Shown one piece after another: positions 34,372 to 43,200 of a stretch of DNA of 64,000 nt. The position numbers were made by a program, and so were the translations under genes. Numbering within the stretch: position 1 is the first letter of the stretch; the number at the start of each line of letters is the position of its first letter. The notes beneath the pieces are model-generated. The model was not told the origin of the DNA. It was given only the letters and a program-made list of their open reading frames with translations, and ran no database searches. Source of the DNA: Pseudomonas viridiflava (GTDB taxonomy: Bacteria; Pseudomonadota; Gammaproteobacteria; Pseudomonadales; Pseudomonadaceae); contig NZ_UTBG01000243.1 of the NCBI RefSeq assembly GCF_900580675.1, forward strand, positions 1-64,000, given 5' to 3'.

Positions 34372-35349
34372 TCAGCGCAGCACAATCACCCGTCCCAACA
34401 GGCTGTGCTGCTCGAACCCCAACACCGCCTGCAATGCATTCAGCACCGCCTGCGGGTCTTTGCTCGGGAAACTGCCGCTGACACGCTTGGCACCCGTCTC
34501 TTCATTGAGCAACAGGATGCGGCCCGGATAGTACCGCCCCAGGTCCCTGACCACATCCGCCAACGGCGCCTTGTAGTAGTTGAGCCAGCCATCGCGCCAG
34601 GCCAGGCGCGCTTCGCTGTCGACCGCGTGCAGCGGGTCAGCTACACCGTCGGCGTAGGCCACTTGCTGGCCGGCGGTAAGAATCTGCTGTTGGCCCTGCC
34701 TGGATGGCGTCACTCCTACCCGCCCGGACAACACCGTTACCTCGGCCCCTGCCGGTTGCAGGCGCACTTCAAACTGCGTGCCCAGTACCCGCGCCTCGCC
34801 ACTGCCCGCCCCGACTACAAAGGGCTGGCCGGTGTGGGTCACACTGAAAAAACCGGCACCACGGCGTAATTGGATATGCCGCTCGCCATGGCTGAAGTCC
34901 ACCGCGATGGCGCTGTCGGCGTCCAGGGTGACCTGGGATTGATCGGCCAGGGTCACGGTTTTTACTTCGCCCGGCGCGGTCACGTAATCGGCGCCAAAGT
35001 CGTCGACCCAGCGCGACGGCTGCCAGCCGGCGCCCAGGGAGACCATCAGCACCAGGCACGCAGCCATGGCCAATGCACCGGACCACCGTACCGTGCGTGA
35101 GCGTCTCGAGGTGTTCATCGCATTCAGGTAGCCCTGCAAGGCCAGTGCGTCTTCGTCCGCCAGTTTGCGCGCCGGCACTTCGCTCAACTCCCACAGCACC
35201 TGGGCCTGGGCATAGGCCTCGACGTGTGCAGGGTCGGCGCGCAACCAGTGGCTGAACGTGGCCTGGTCGCCGCTGCTGGGCTGGTCATGCAGCAGGCTCA
35301 GCCAGGCCAGTGCCGCTTGTTCCTGGTCGGGCGTAGGGATGAGGTTCAC
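34372..35349 (-). CDS. FecR-type anti-sigma factor (receptor-less operon)
   Basis: The 325-aa protein has a cytoplasmic DUF4880-like N-terminus (AALAWLSLLHD), one membrane segment (about 90-107), the FecR periplasmic domain (TAPGEVKTVTLADQSQVTLDADS) and a C-terminal STN-like region. It should hold and activate the sigma factor encoded just upstream, overlapping by 4 nt (GTGA). No TonB-dependent receptor follows it, unlike standard systems. The start is GTG. Confidence 0.88.
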   Translation of the reverse strand: MNLIPTPDQEQAALAWLSLLHDQPSSGDQATFSHWLRADPAHVEAYAQAQVLWELSEVPARKLADEDALALQGYLNAMNTSRRSRTVRWSGALAMAACLVLMVSLGAGWQPSRWVDDFGADYVTAPGEVKTVTLADQSQVTLDADSAIAVDFSHGERHIQLRRGAGFFSVTHTGQPFVVGAGSGEARVLGTQFEVRLQPAGAEVTVLSGRVGVTPSRQGQQQILTAGQQVAYADGVADPLHAVDSEARLAWRDGWLNYYKAPLADVVRDLGRYYPGRILLLNEETGAKRVSGSFPSKDPQAVLNALQAVLGFEQHSLLGRVIVLR

Positions 35350-35924
35350 GGTGCTTTCCCTGGCGTGCGTGGGGGCGATGGTTCGCGAAGGCTGGCTTTG
35401 CAGGCTTCAAGGGCACGCATCATATGTTTTTCCACGGCACTTTGGGACAGCCCCATGGCTTTGGCGATTTGCGCGTACTTGCGGCCGTGAATGCGGTTGA
35501 GCAGGAAAATCTGCCGGGTGCGCTCGGGCAGGCTGCGCAGGGCGGCTTCGACATGGCGCAGGTCGTTGCCCGCCTCCAGCGCGGCCTGGGGCTCGGAGCC
35601 GTGGTTATACTGCTGTTCGGGCAGCCAACCTTCGCTGCTGCGCACGCGCGCGCCTTCGCTGCGCAAGTGGTCGATGGCGATGTTGCCCGCGCAACGCAAC
35701 AGGTACGTACTGAGCTCTTCGACCTGCACCAGTGGCCGTCGCCAGAAGCGCAGAAACAGATCCTGCACCAGGTCGGCCGCCGTCGCGCGGCAGCCCACAC
35801 GCCGGCTGACCAGGGCTTCCATCTGCGAGCGCTGGGACAGGAACACTTGCAGAAAATGCGCGCGCCCGCCCGCCGCTTCAGCCTGCTGGCTGTCGTGGGG
35901 TTCGGGCGGCGTGCTGATCATCAT
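35346..35924 (-). CDS. ECF sigma factor of the iron-starvation type
   Basis: The 192-aa protein has region 2 (TAADLVQDLFLRFWRR) and region 4 (YAQIAKAMGLSQSAVEKHMMRAL), typical of FecI-like sigmas. Two adjacent ATG codons can serve as start. It is in a five-gene operon with DUF3649, PepSY and DUF3325 proteins upstream and FecR downstream. Targets are probably iron uptake genes; which ones is unknown. Confidence 0.9.
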   Translation of the reverse strand: MMISTPPEPHDSQQAEAAGGRAHFLQVFLSQRSQMEALVSRRVGCRATAADLVQDLFLRFWRRPLVQVEELSTYLLRCAGNIAIDHLRSEGARVRSSEGWLPEQQYNHGSEPQAALEAGNDLRHVEAALRSLPERTRQIFLLNRIHGRKYAQIAKAMGLSQSAVEKHMMRALEACKASLREPSPPRTPGKAP

Positions 35925-35933
35925 GGCAAGGGC

Positions 35934-36260
35934 TCAGAGAGTGGCGAAGGCCGCAACGGGGCTAACCAACAAGCCTGCGCCCGCCAAGATCAAGGCCAGC
36001 CTTGGCCGATAGGGCAACAACAGCACCAGCAGCAGTGCGCTGAGCATCAAGACTGCGCACCACTCCACCAGGCCCTGCCCCCAACCGGCGACGCTGACGG
36101 CCGGCCAGATCGCCGCGCTCAGCAGCAACCAGCCCGCCACACGCAACCCCAAACGCCGACGCGCTGAGGGCTTGCTGCGCAGCAGCTCACCATGGTGCCG
36201 GTCGGTGGACAGGCACAGCGCGGTAAACCCCGCGTAACACATCAACAGCGCGAGCAGCAT
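35934..36260 (-). CDS. DUF3325-family membrane protein
   Basis: The 108-aa protein has three predicted membrane helices and a STDRHHGELL segment. The family is found beside PepSY and DUF3649 genes in iron-uptake loci. Its ATG directly follows the PepSY stop. It is probably a small partner of the PepSY membrane protein; function is not established. Confidence 0.8.
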   Translation of the reverse strand: MLLALLMCYAGFTALCLSTDRHHGELLRSKPSARRRLGLRVAGWLLLSAAIWPAVSVAGWGQGLVEWCAVLMLSALLLVLLLPYRPRLALILAGAGLLVSPVAAFATL

Positions 36261-37835
36261 TCAGTTGGCCTCGCGCTTGAGGGTCAAGGGCCGTGCGTGT
36301 TCAGCCTTGGGCGCAGGCACGCTGCGGTGCTGCATCTTCCAGGCGGCCCAGCCGAGGAAGACGCCGCTGGCCAGGCAGGTCAGGTCGAAGCCGGCCATGG
36401 CCCAGTCGCCCGTTGCCAGTGAAACGCCCAAATGGCTGGAGGTGGTCAGCGCGTTCAACAGCGGAATCGCAACAAACAACAGCGCGCCCAAGCTCAGCTG
36501 CTCCACCCAGCCCTGCCGACCACGCCGCAGCATCGCGTGCAGCAGGCTCAGGCCCCAGGCGATAAAGAAGGTCTGCACTTCCCAGTCGGAGCGCTCGGCG
36601 AAGCTTACCGGCAGTAAACGGTTGGCCCAGAAAAACCCCGCAATCGCGATCATCAGCCCGGACATGCTGGCGATGTTCAGCACTTCCACCAGCCGCAACT
36701 CAAACGGCATCGCCGCACTTTTTGCGTGTTTGAGCTGGCGCTTGCCGAGCCAGATCACCAGCCCGGTGCCGATCATCGCCGTGCCCGCGAGGCCGCAGAT
36801 AAAGTACAGCCAGCGCAGCACCGGGCCGGCGAAATGCCCCATGTGCAGGCCGTAGAAACTGCCGCCGATGACCGCCGGCAGCGACTGTTCTGCACTTATC
36901 CGCAACAGTTCACCGGTACTGCCGTTGAACGACACGGTGCTGCCAAAGTCGTGCACCACGCTGTCGGAACCGGCGCGAAACACATTCACCGATGCATTTA
37001 CATCGCCCGGGTTATTCACCGCGATGCGGCCGATATGACCACCGCCCCATTGCGCTCGCGCCTGTTCATACATCGGCACCAGCGGCTGCAAGGTGCCGGG
37101 CTGCCCCAGCGCCGGTGCGTTGTTGGTCGCCGGGAAGACCTCGCTGAAAAAAGCGCGAGTGTCGTTGCCATACGAAGCCAAAATTGGCGCCGGCATGACC
37201 ATGCTCATGAAAATCACCAGGCTGCTATAGGTGATCATCAGGTGGAATGGCAGCACCAGCACACCCACCGCGTTATGCCCGTCCAGCCACGAGCGCTGGC
37301 CTTTGCGGGGGCGGAAGGTGAAGAAGTCCTTGAAGATTTTCTTGTGAGTAATGATGCCGGTGATCAGCGCGACAAACATCACCATGGCGGCAATGGTCGA
37401 GAGCCAGCGGCCCCAGGGGTAAGGCATCTGCAACTGGAAATGGAAACGATAGAAGAATTCGCCACCCATGCTTTCACGGGCCTGCACCGCCTGGCCGCTG
37501 ACCGGGTCGAGGGTTTTCTGAATGAAATTGCCGCGTTTGCCGGGGTCGACCTTGTCTTGCCACATCACCGACAGGCCGGGGTCGCGGCTGTCCGGCAGGG
37601 TGATGAACCAGCGTGCCGCTGTCGGTGCGACGGTCTGCAGATAGGCTTGGGCGACCGTCAGGCTGCGCGCATCGTCCAGGACGCGGGCCTGCACTTCAGG
37701 TTGCATCCAGTGGCTGATTTCATCTTTGAAATACGACAGAGTACCCGTCAGGAAAATCGCAAATAGCAGCCAGCCGAAAATCAAACCGGCCCAGGTGTGC
37801 AACCAGGCCATGGCCTGGCGAAAGCCCTCTTTCAT
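36261..37835 (-). CDS. PepSY-associated membrane protein, putative siderophore-iron reductase
   Basis: The 524-aa protein has PepSY_TM architecture: LHTWAGLIFGWLLFAIFLTG at the N-terminus, a periplasmic loop, His-containing helices and several C-terminal helices. Relatives such as FoxB/PiuB are implicated in reductive iron release from siderophores in the inner membrane. The start is MKEGFRQAMAW, overlapping DUF3649 by 4 nt; the longer frame is not coding. Confidence 0.85.
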   Translation of the reverse strand: MKEGFRQAMAWLHTWAGLIFGWLLFAIFLTGTLSYFKDEISHWMQPEVQARVLDDARSLTVAQAYLQTVAPTAARWFITLPDSRDPGLSVMWQDKVDPGKRGNFIQKTLDPVSGQAVQARESMGGEFFYRFHFQLQMPYPWGRWLSTIAAMVMFVALITGIITHKKIFKDFFTFRPRKGQRSWLDGHNAVGVLVLPFHLMITYSSLVIFMSMVMPAPILASYGNDTRAFFSEVFPATNNAPALGQPGTLQPLVPMYEQARAQWGGGHIGRIAVNNPGDVNASVNVFRAGSDSVVHDFGSTVSFNGSTGELLRISAEQSLPAVIGGSFYGLHMGHFAGPVLRWLYFICGLAGTAMIGTGLVIWLGKRQLKHAKSAAMPFELRLVEVLNIASMSGLMIAIAGFFWANRLLPVSFAERSDWEVQTFFIAWGLSLLHAMLRRGRQGWVEQLSLGALLFVAIPLLNALTTSSHLGVSLATGDWAMAGFDLTCLASGVFLGWAAWKMQHRSVPAPKAEHARPLTLKREAN

Positions 37836-38134
37836 GTGCGTGCCATCCAGAATCCCACGCCCGCCAGGGTGGCAAACGCCGCGGTTGGCAGCATCACGCC
37901 GAACCACGCACGCGTGGCACTGCGACAGGCGAAACACCAGAGCACTGCCAGCAGATAAAACACAAATGAACTCATCATCCCCGTAATCACTGCGTCGGCG
38001 CGGTGGGTGGGCATCCACAGCGCCAGGCAGATACTGGCCAGGGACGCCATCAGATAGCCGCCCACTACGGCAGCCAATACGCGCGAGGTCACGGCGAGAC
38101 GATAGGAGACAGGCAGCGAGGTTTTGCTTTTCAT
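37832..38134 (-). CDS. DUF3649-family membrane protein
   Basis: The 100-aa protein has three membrane segments and matches the small DUF3649 proteins that precede PepSY genes. It is the first gene of the minus-strand iron operon. The start MKSKTSLPVS is chosen over an upstream in-frame ATG, though the ribosome site is weak. A Fur-like site lies 30-50 nt upstream. Confidence 0.75.
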   Translation of the reverse strand: MKSKTSLPVSYRLAVTSRVLAAVVGGYLMASLASICLALWMPTHRADAVITGMMSSFVFYLLAVLWCFACRSATRAWFGVMLPTAAFATLAGVGFWMART

Positions 38135-38163
38135 GCAGGAAGCGCCAGGTTCATCAGCACGCA

Positions 38164-38185
38164 ATATTAATGATAAATATTCTCA
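38164..38185. promoter_or_regulatory. Candidate Fur box upstream of the DUF3649-PepSY operon
   Basis: ATATTAATGATAAATATTCT follows the NATWAT hexamer pattern of Fur sites and lies 30 nt before the operon start codon. Iron-replete Fur should repress this operon. The match is judged by eye. Confidence 0.5.
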
Positions 38186-38254
38186 TAAGCAAAACAGAAC
38201 GGATGAATCACCTGCCAACCGGATTGCCGAAGCACTCCGCGCGCCCTACAATGC

Positions 38255-38269
38255 GAACAATTCTTGTTC
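38255..38269. promoter_or_regulatory. Candidate Fur-type dyad upstream of fecI
   Basis: GAACAATTCTTGTTC is a perfect inverted repeat in a context (AATGCGAACAATTC) resembling pseudomonad Fur boxes, about 40-60 nt before the fecI start. It would give iron-dependent repression of the fec regulators. Confidence 0.45.
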
Positions 38270-38316
38270 TCTAAAGCACGCCGATGCTTGCCGGCCAGTA
38301 GCTAAGGGTGATCGCG

Positions 38317-38805
38317 TTGAGCCCATCCCACACCGTCGAAGTGTTGTACAACGACCATCACCACTGGCTCACCGGCTGGTTGCGGCGCAAGCTCGGCTGC
38401 CCGGAAAGCGCCGCCGACCTGGCGCAAGACACCTTCATCCGCGTGCTGACCGCCCGCGAAGCGCCCACATTGATCGAGCCGCGCGCGTTCCTCACTACAG
38501 TCGCCAAGCGCGTGCTGTTCAACTTCTATCGCCGCCAGGACCTGGAGCGCGCCTACCTTGATGCGCTGGCGCAGCTGCCCGAGCACGTGGCGCCCTCGGA
38601 AGAAGAACGCGCGATCATCCTGCAGACCCTGGTCGAACTGGACCAACTGCTCGACGGCCTGCCGATCCAGGTCAAACGCGCGTTCCTGCTGGCCCAGCTC
38701 GACGGCCTGACCTACGCACAAATCGGCGCTGAACTGGGCATCTCCATCGCCACCGTCAAACGCCACCTGAATAAAGCCGCCATGCGCTGCTACTTCGCCC
38801 TATGA
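38317..38805 (+). CDS. fecI: ECF sigma factor FecI
   Basis: The 162-aa protein is an iron-starvation sigma with region 2 (SAADLAQDTFIRVLTAR) and region 4 (LTYAQIGAELGISIATVKRH). It should direct transcription of fecA when released by FecR signalling. TTG at 38317 is chosen because AAGGG lies 8 nt upstream; GTG at 38308 overlaps that site and is the alternative. It overlaps fecR by 4 nt. Confidence 0.9.
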   Translation: MSPSHTVEVLYNDHHHWLTGWLRRKLGCPESAADLAQDTFIRVLTAREAPTLIEPRAFLTTVAKRVLFNFYRRQDLERAYLDALAQLPEHVAPSEEERAIILQTLVELDQLLDGLPIQVKRAFLLAQLDGLTYAQIGAELGISIATVKRHLNKAAMRCYFAL

Positions 38806-39743
38806 ATGTCTCGACCCAGGTTGCCGAACAAGCCGTGCACTGGCTGCTGGAAATGCAGCAAGGCGCACTCAACCCGCGCCAGCACGCCGCGTGGCAGCAA
38901 TGGTTGAATGCCCACAGCGAACACCAGCGCGCGTGGGATCATATCCAGCGCGTCAATCAGCGCCTGCGCGGCATGCCCTCGCCCCTGGCCCACGCGGCGC
39001 TGAACGCACCGCAGTCGCGCAGCCGGCGCCAGGCCCTGAAGTTGCTGTTGATTCTGGGCGCAGGCTCGGCCGCCGCCTGGAGCCTGCGCCAGCAGCATAT
39101 CCTGCCGCCGTTGACCGCCGACTACCGCAGCCCCGTCGGCCAGCGGCGCAAGGTGCAATTGGCCGATGGCAGCCAGTTGCAGCTCAATACCGGCAGCGCG
39201 GTCGACGTGCATTTCGACGGCCAGCAACGCCTGATCCGCCTGCTCGAAGGCGAAATCCTGCTGACCGCCCCCTCCGGCAGCACGCCGCTGCACGTACTCA
39301 CCGGCCAGGGCCTGCTCACCAGTCAGGCAGCGCGCCTGAATGTGCGCCAGTTCAACGACCACACCCAAGTGGCGGTGTTCGACGGCCGCGTGGAGGTGAT
39401 GCCCAACACCTACAGCGGCCTGCCCTTGACGGTCGAGGCCTCGCGCCAGGTCAACTTCACCCGCAAAGGCTGGGACACTCCCCGCGCCACCGACGCCAAC
39501 AGCGGCGCCTGGGCTGACGGCATGCTGGTGGCCGCGCATATGCGCCTGGGCGACTTCCTCACCGAACTCGGGCGCTATCGCCGTGGCCAGCTCAACTGCG
39601 ACCCGCAGGTCGCCAACTTACTGATCTCCGGCAGCTACCCGCTGGACGACAGCGAGCGCATTCTCGATTTGCTCGAAGTCAGCCTGCCAGTCACCGTGCG
39701 GCGGTTTACGCGCTACTGGGTGACCGTCCAGGCGCGGGTATAA
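38802..39743 (+). CDS. fecR: Anti-sigma factor FecR
   Basis: The 313-aa protein has the cytoplasmic DUF4880-like domain, a single hydrophobic segment preceded by SRSRRQALKLLLIL (a twin-arginine-like motif at 75-76), the FecR domain and a C-terminal receptor-interacting region. It relays the signal from the loaded FecA receptor to FecI. Confidence 0.91.
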   Translation: MNVSTQVAEQAVHWLLEMQQGALNPRQHAAWQQWLNAHSEHQRAWDHIQRVNQRLRGMPSPLAHAALNAPQSRSRRQALKLLLILGAGSAAAWSLRQQHILPPLTADYRSPVGQRRKVQLADGSQLQLNTGSAVDVHFDGQQRLIRLLEGEILLTAPSGSTPLHVLTGQGLLTSQAARLNVRQFNDHTQVAVFDGRVEVMPNTYSGLPLTVEASRQVNFTRKGWDTPRATDANSGAWADGMLVAAHMRLGDFLTELGRYRRGQLNCDPQVANLLISGSYPLDDSERILDLLEVSLPVTVRRFTRYWVTVQARV

Positions 39744-39798
39744 ACCTTTTTCTGATTTTATTTGAAAAAAGTGAGCCGTTTTCCACACCTCGCGTGAC

Positions 39799-39830
39799 AG
39801 AGAAGGAAAGCCACCTTGATCCTTCCTTCT
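39799..39830 (+). promoter_or_regulatory. Inverted repeat in the fecA leader
   Basis: GAGAAGGAA and TTCCTTCTC form a perfect 9-bp stem with a 14-nt loop, just before the AGGA ribosome site of fecA. It has no T run. It may affect mRNA stability or translation between fecR and fecA. Confidence 0.5.
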
Positions 39831-39844
39831 CAGGACCGCATTTC

Positions 39845-42181
39845 ATGCCCCAGCAACCGACTCTTCTTGCCCGCAGCCTGCGCCAGCTGTTACTGGGTGT
39901 CAGCCTCAGTTTCACCGTATTGCCCCAGGTGATGGCCGCGGACGCCAAGCCCTATCACATCGCCCCCACCTCGCTGGAAGCGGCACTGAATCAATTTGGT
40001 CGCGAAGCCGGGGTGTTGATTTCCTTCGGCTCCGAAGTCACAGCGGGGCTGCAGAGCCGCGGCCTGTCCGGCCAATACGGCGCCGCCGAAGGCTTGCAGA
40101 AACTCCTGGAAGGCACCGGCCTGCAAGCCCGCGCCGAGGGCGAGAATGCCTACAGCCTGCAACCGGCCGGGGCCCCGGCCAGTATCGAGCTGGGCACCTC
40201 CAGCGTGGTCGGCGACTGGCTCGGCGACGCAGCGCAAACCAACGTGTTCGAACACCCTGGCGCGCGCGACGTGATCCGCCGCGAAGAATTCGAACGCCAT
40301 GGCGCCACCCAGGCCCGCGACGTGCTCAACCGTATCCCCGGCGTCAACGCCCCGGAAAACAACGGCACCGGCAGCCACGACATGGCGCTGAACTTCGGCA
40401 TTCGCGGCCTCAACCCGCGCCTGGCGTCGCGCTCCACAGTATTGATGGACGGCATCCCCGTGCCGTTCGCGCCCTATGGCCAGCCGCAGCTGTCGTTTGC
40501 GCCGATCAGCATGGGCAACATGGACGCGGTCGACGTGGTGCGCGGTGGCGGCGCCGTGCGCTACGGCCCGCAGAACGTCGGCGGCGTGGTCAACTTCGTG
40601 ACCCGGGCGATCCCGGACGCGCCGACCGTCAAAGGCGGTTTGCAGACCGAAACCAGCCCGTCTTCCAGCCACGACGGCTTCAAGACCACCGGCAACCTGC
40701 TGGCCGGCGGCACTGCCGACAATGGCCTGGGCGGCGCCATCCTGTACTCCGGCACCCGCGGCGGCGACTGGCGCGAAAACAGCAACACGCGCATCGACGA
40801 CTTGATCCTGAAAGGCAAATACCAGCTCGACGACGCCAACAGCTTCAACGCCATGGCGCAGTACTACGAAGGCCAGGCCGATATGCCGGGGGGCCTGAAC
40901 GTCGCGGACTACAAGGCCAACCCGTATCAGTCCACCCGCCCCTACGACAAATTCTGGGGCCGGCGCACTATGTTCAACGTCGGCTACCGCTACGAGCAGG
41001 ACCGCCGCGAATTCACCGTCAACAGCTTCTTCACCAAAACCTTGCGCAGCGGCTACCTGGACCAGGGCAACTTCCTCTCGTTGTCGCCGCGTGAATACTG
41101 GGTACGCGGCCTCGAAACCCGTTTCGCCCAGGGCTTCGACCTTGGCCCTACCAGCCATGAAGTCGGCGTCGGTTACCGCTACATCAACGAAGCCGGCCAT
41201 GAATTGCGCTACCGCACACCGATCAGCGCCAACCAGCAGATCCCGACCACCGACAGCCGCAACGACCGTGATACACGCGGCGGCACCGAGGCCAACGCGT
41301 TCTTCATCGATGACCGGATCGATATCGGCAAGTGGACCATCACCCCGGGCATTCGCTACGAGATGATCGAGTCGCAGCAGACTAACAACCTGACCAACGT
41401 CAAATACAAAGGCGACTACAACACCGCGTTGCCGGCGCTGAACGTGCTCTACCACCTCACCGACAGCTGGAACCTGTACGCCAATACTGAAGGTTCGTTC
41501 GGCAGCGTGCAATACAGCCAGATGCCCAACCGCGTGACCAGCGGCGAAGTAAAACCGGAAAAAGCACGCACCTGGGAACTGGGCACGCGCTATGACAACG
41601 GCACCCTGCGCGCAGAGATCGGCGCGTTCCTGATCAACTTCGATAACCAGTATGAAAGCAACCAGACCAACGACTCGGTGATTGCCCGTGGCGAGACGCG
41701 CCACCAGGGTATCGAGACCAGCGTCAACTACGCCCTCGATGGTTTGAGTTCGGCGCTCGCGGGCTTTGATGTGTACGCCAGTTACGCCTACGTCGACGCC
41801 ACCATCCGTGAAGACGGCGCGAATAAAGGCAACCGCGTGCCCTTCTCGTCCAAGCATAAAGGCACAGTCGGCGTGGGTTACACCGAAGGTCGCTGGAAAC
41901 TCAACCTGGACAGCAGCTTCCAGAGCAGCCAGTTCGCCGACAACGCCAACACTGAAACGGAAAGTGCTGACGGTGCCAACGGACGCATCCCGGGCTACAT
42001 GCTGTTCAGCAGCCGCGCGGCGTATGACTTCGGCCCGCAGTTGTCGGATTTGAATGTCGCGGTCGGTGTGAAAAACATCTTCAACACCCAGTATTACACC
42101 CGCTCGTTCGACGATAACAACAAGGGCAAATACGTGGGCGAGCCACGCACGGTGTACGTGCAGACCTCCATCGCGTTCTGA
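39845..42181 (+). CDS. fecA: Ferric citrate outer-membrane receptor FecA
   Basis: The 778-aa protein has a signal peptide (about 1-31), an N-terminal STN signalling domain (about 36-107), a TonB plug and a 22-strand barrel ending in Phe. The plug segments GIRGLNPRLASRSTVLMDG and DVVRGGGAVRYGPQNVGGVV are nearly those of E. coli FecA. It imports ferric dicitrate using TonB energy and signals to FecR. AGGA lies 8 nt before the ATG. No fecBCDE importer is in the window. Confidence 0.94.
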   Translation: MPQQPTLLARSLRQLLLGVSLSFTVLPQVMAADAKPYHIAPTSLEAALNQFGREAGVLISFGSEVTAGLQSRGLSGQYGAAEGLQKLLEGTGLQARAEGENAYSLQPAGAPASIELGTSSVVGDWLGDAAQTNVFEHPGARDVIRREEFERHGATQARDVLNRIPGVNAPENNGTGSHDMALNFGIRGLNPRLASRSTVLMDGIPVPFAPYGQPQLSFAPISMGNMDAVDVVRGGGAVRYGPQNVGGVVNFVTRAIPDAPTVKGGLQTETSPSSSHDGFKTTGNLLAGGTADNGLGGAILYSGTRGGDWRENSNTRIDDLILKGKYQLDDANSFNAMAQYYEGQADMPGGLNVADYKANPYQSTRPYDKFWGRRTMFNVGYRYEQDRREFTVNSFFTKTLRSGYLDQGNFLSLSPREYWVRGLETRFAQGFDLGPTSHEVGVGYRYINEAGHELRYRTPISANQQIPTTDSRNDRDTRGGTEANAFFIDDRIDIGKWTITPGIRYEMIESQQTNNLTNVKYKGDYNTALPALNVLYHLTDSWNLYANTEGSFGSVQYSQMPNRVTSGEVKPEKARTWELGTRYDNGTLRAEIGAFLINFDNQYESNQTNDSVIARGETRHQGIETSVNYALDGLSSALAGFDVYASYAYVDATIREDGANKGNRVPFSSKHKGTVGVGYTEGRWKLNLDSSFQSSQFADNANTETESADGANGRIPGYMLFSSRAAYDFGPQLSDLNVAVGVKNIFNTQYYTRSFDDNNKGKYVGEPRTVYVQTSIAF

Positions 42182-42182
42182 C

Positions 42183-43094
42183 TCAACTGCCCGCCAGGCA
42201 CGAAGGCGTGCCGGCCACCAACGCGTCGATGGCACAGCGCGTCTTGGCCGGCATATGCGCCGCCGTGGGCCAAATTACATGGATCGGCGCAGGCTGGTCG
42301 CGGTAGCTCGGCAATACTGCTTCAAGCTGCCCGCGCAGCACATAGTGCGCAATCAACCAGCTCGGCAACCAGGCCAGCCCAACGCCGGCAATCGCAGCGT
42401 CGGCCACGGCCTGGAGGTCGTCCATCAACAGGGGCGAAGCCACCCGCGCGCGATGCGGGCGGCCCTGGGCGTCACTCAATTCCCATTCCAGGCGCGGCGC
42501 GCTGCAGCGGTAGGCAATGCCGCGATGCCCGGCCAGATCCTCAATTCGTTGTATCCGACCGACACGCTGCAAATAGGCCGGTGAGGCCGCGAGGCCAATC
42601 GCTTGTTCGCCCAGGCGGCGCGCGCTCAAGCGGTCGGTGTCGGGCAGCGCACCGATGCGCACCGCCAGGTCGAAGCCTTCCTGCGCGACATCAATCAGCC
42701 GATCGGAGAAGGAAATCTCTATTTCCAGCTCGGTAAAACGGTCCATCAAGCCCCACAAAGCGGGCGCCGCATAGTGGTGACCAAAGGCCAGCGGCAAGCT
42801 TGCCCTTAAGCGCCCGCGCGGCTGTTGCCGCCCGCTTTCCAGCACCGACTCGGCTGCCTCCAGTTCCGCCAGCGCACGCAAGCAATGCTCGTAGTACGCC
42901 TGGCCATCCTCGGTCAACCGCTGGCGGCGAGTGGAGCGCTGCAACAGGCAGGTTCCCAGGCGAGCCTCTAACCGCGCCAAGCCCTTGCCGACGGCGGAGC
43001 GCGTGAGGTTCAGCCGCTCGGCTGCCTCGGTCAGGTTGCCGCTTACGACGATTTGCAGAAACAGTTCAACCCCATCAAAACGCGGAGTGGCCAT
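42183..43094 (-). CDS. LysR-family regulator of the adjacent MFS exporter
   Basis: The 303-aa protein has a LysR winged helix (LTEAAERLNLTRSAVGKGLARLEARLG) and a substrate-binding domain. It belongs to the CrgA/YafC-like branch. It is divergent from the DHA2 transporter gene 107 bp away, and probably controls it. MATPRFDGVELF is the chosen start. Its stop lies one base from the fecA stop, tail to tail. Confidence 0.88.
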   Translation of the reverse strand: MATPRFDGVELFLQIVVSGNLTEAAERLNLTRSAVGKGLARLEARLGTCLLQRSTRRQRLTEDGQAYYEHCLRALAELEAAESVLESGRQQPRGRLRASLPLAFGHHYAAPALWGLMDRFTELEIEISFSDRLIDVAQEGFDLAVRIGALPDTDRLSARRLGEQAIGLAASPAYLQRVGRIQRIEDLAGHRGIAYRCSAPRLEWELSDAQGRPHRARVASPLLMDDLQAVADAAIAGVGLAWLPSWLIAHYVLRGQLEAVLPSYRDQPAPIHVIWPTAAHMPAKTRCAIDALVAGTPSCLAGS

Positions 43095-43200
43095 GGCTCG
43101 ATTGTCGCTCTTGATTCCCCTATAGACGGAAAACTTATCACGAATAAAGAATCCTGTTCCCGCGAGAATGGTGCTCTCACTCAATCAAAAGGATTTTCCC

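Noticed and set aside
39890..42235. A 781-codon open frame antisense to fecA
   Set aside because: Ala/Val/Gly/His-rich composition without domains; fecA is clearly the real gene.
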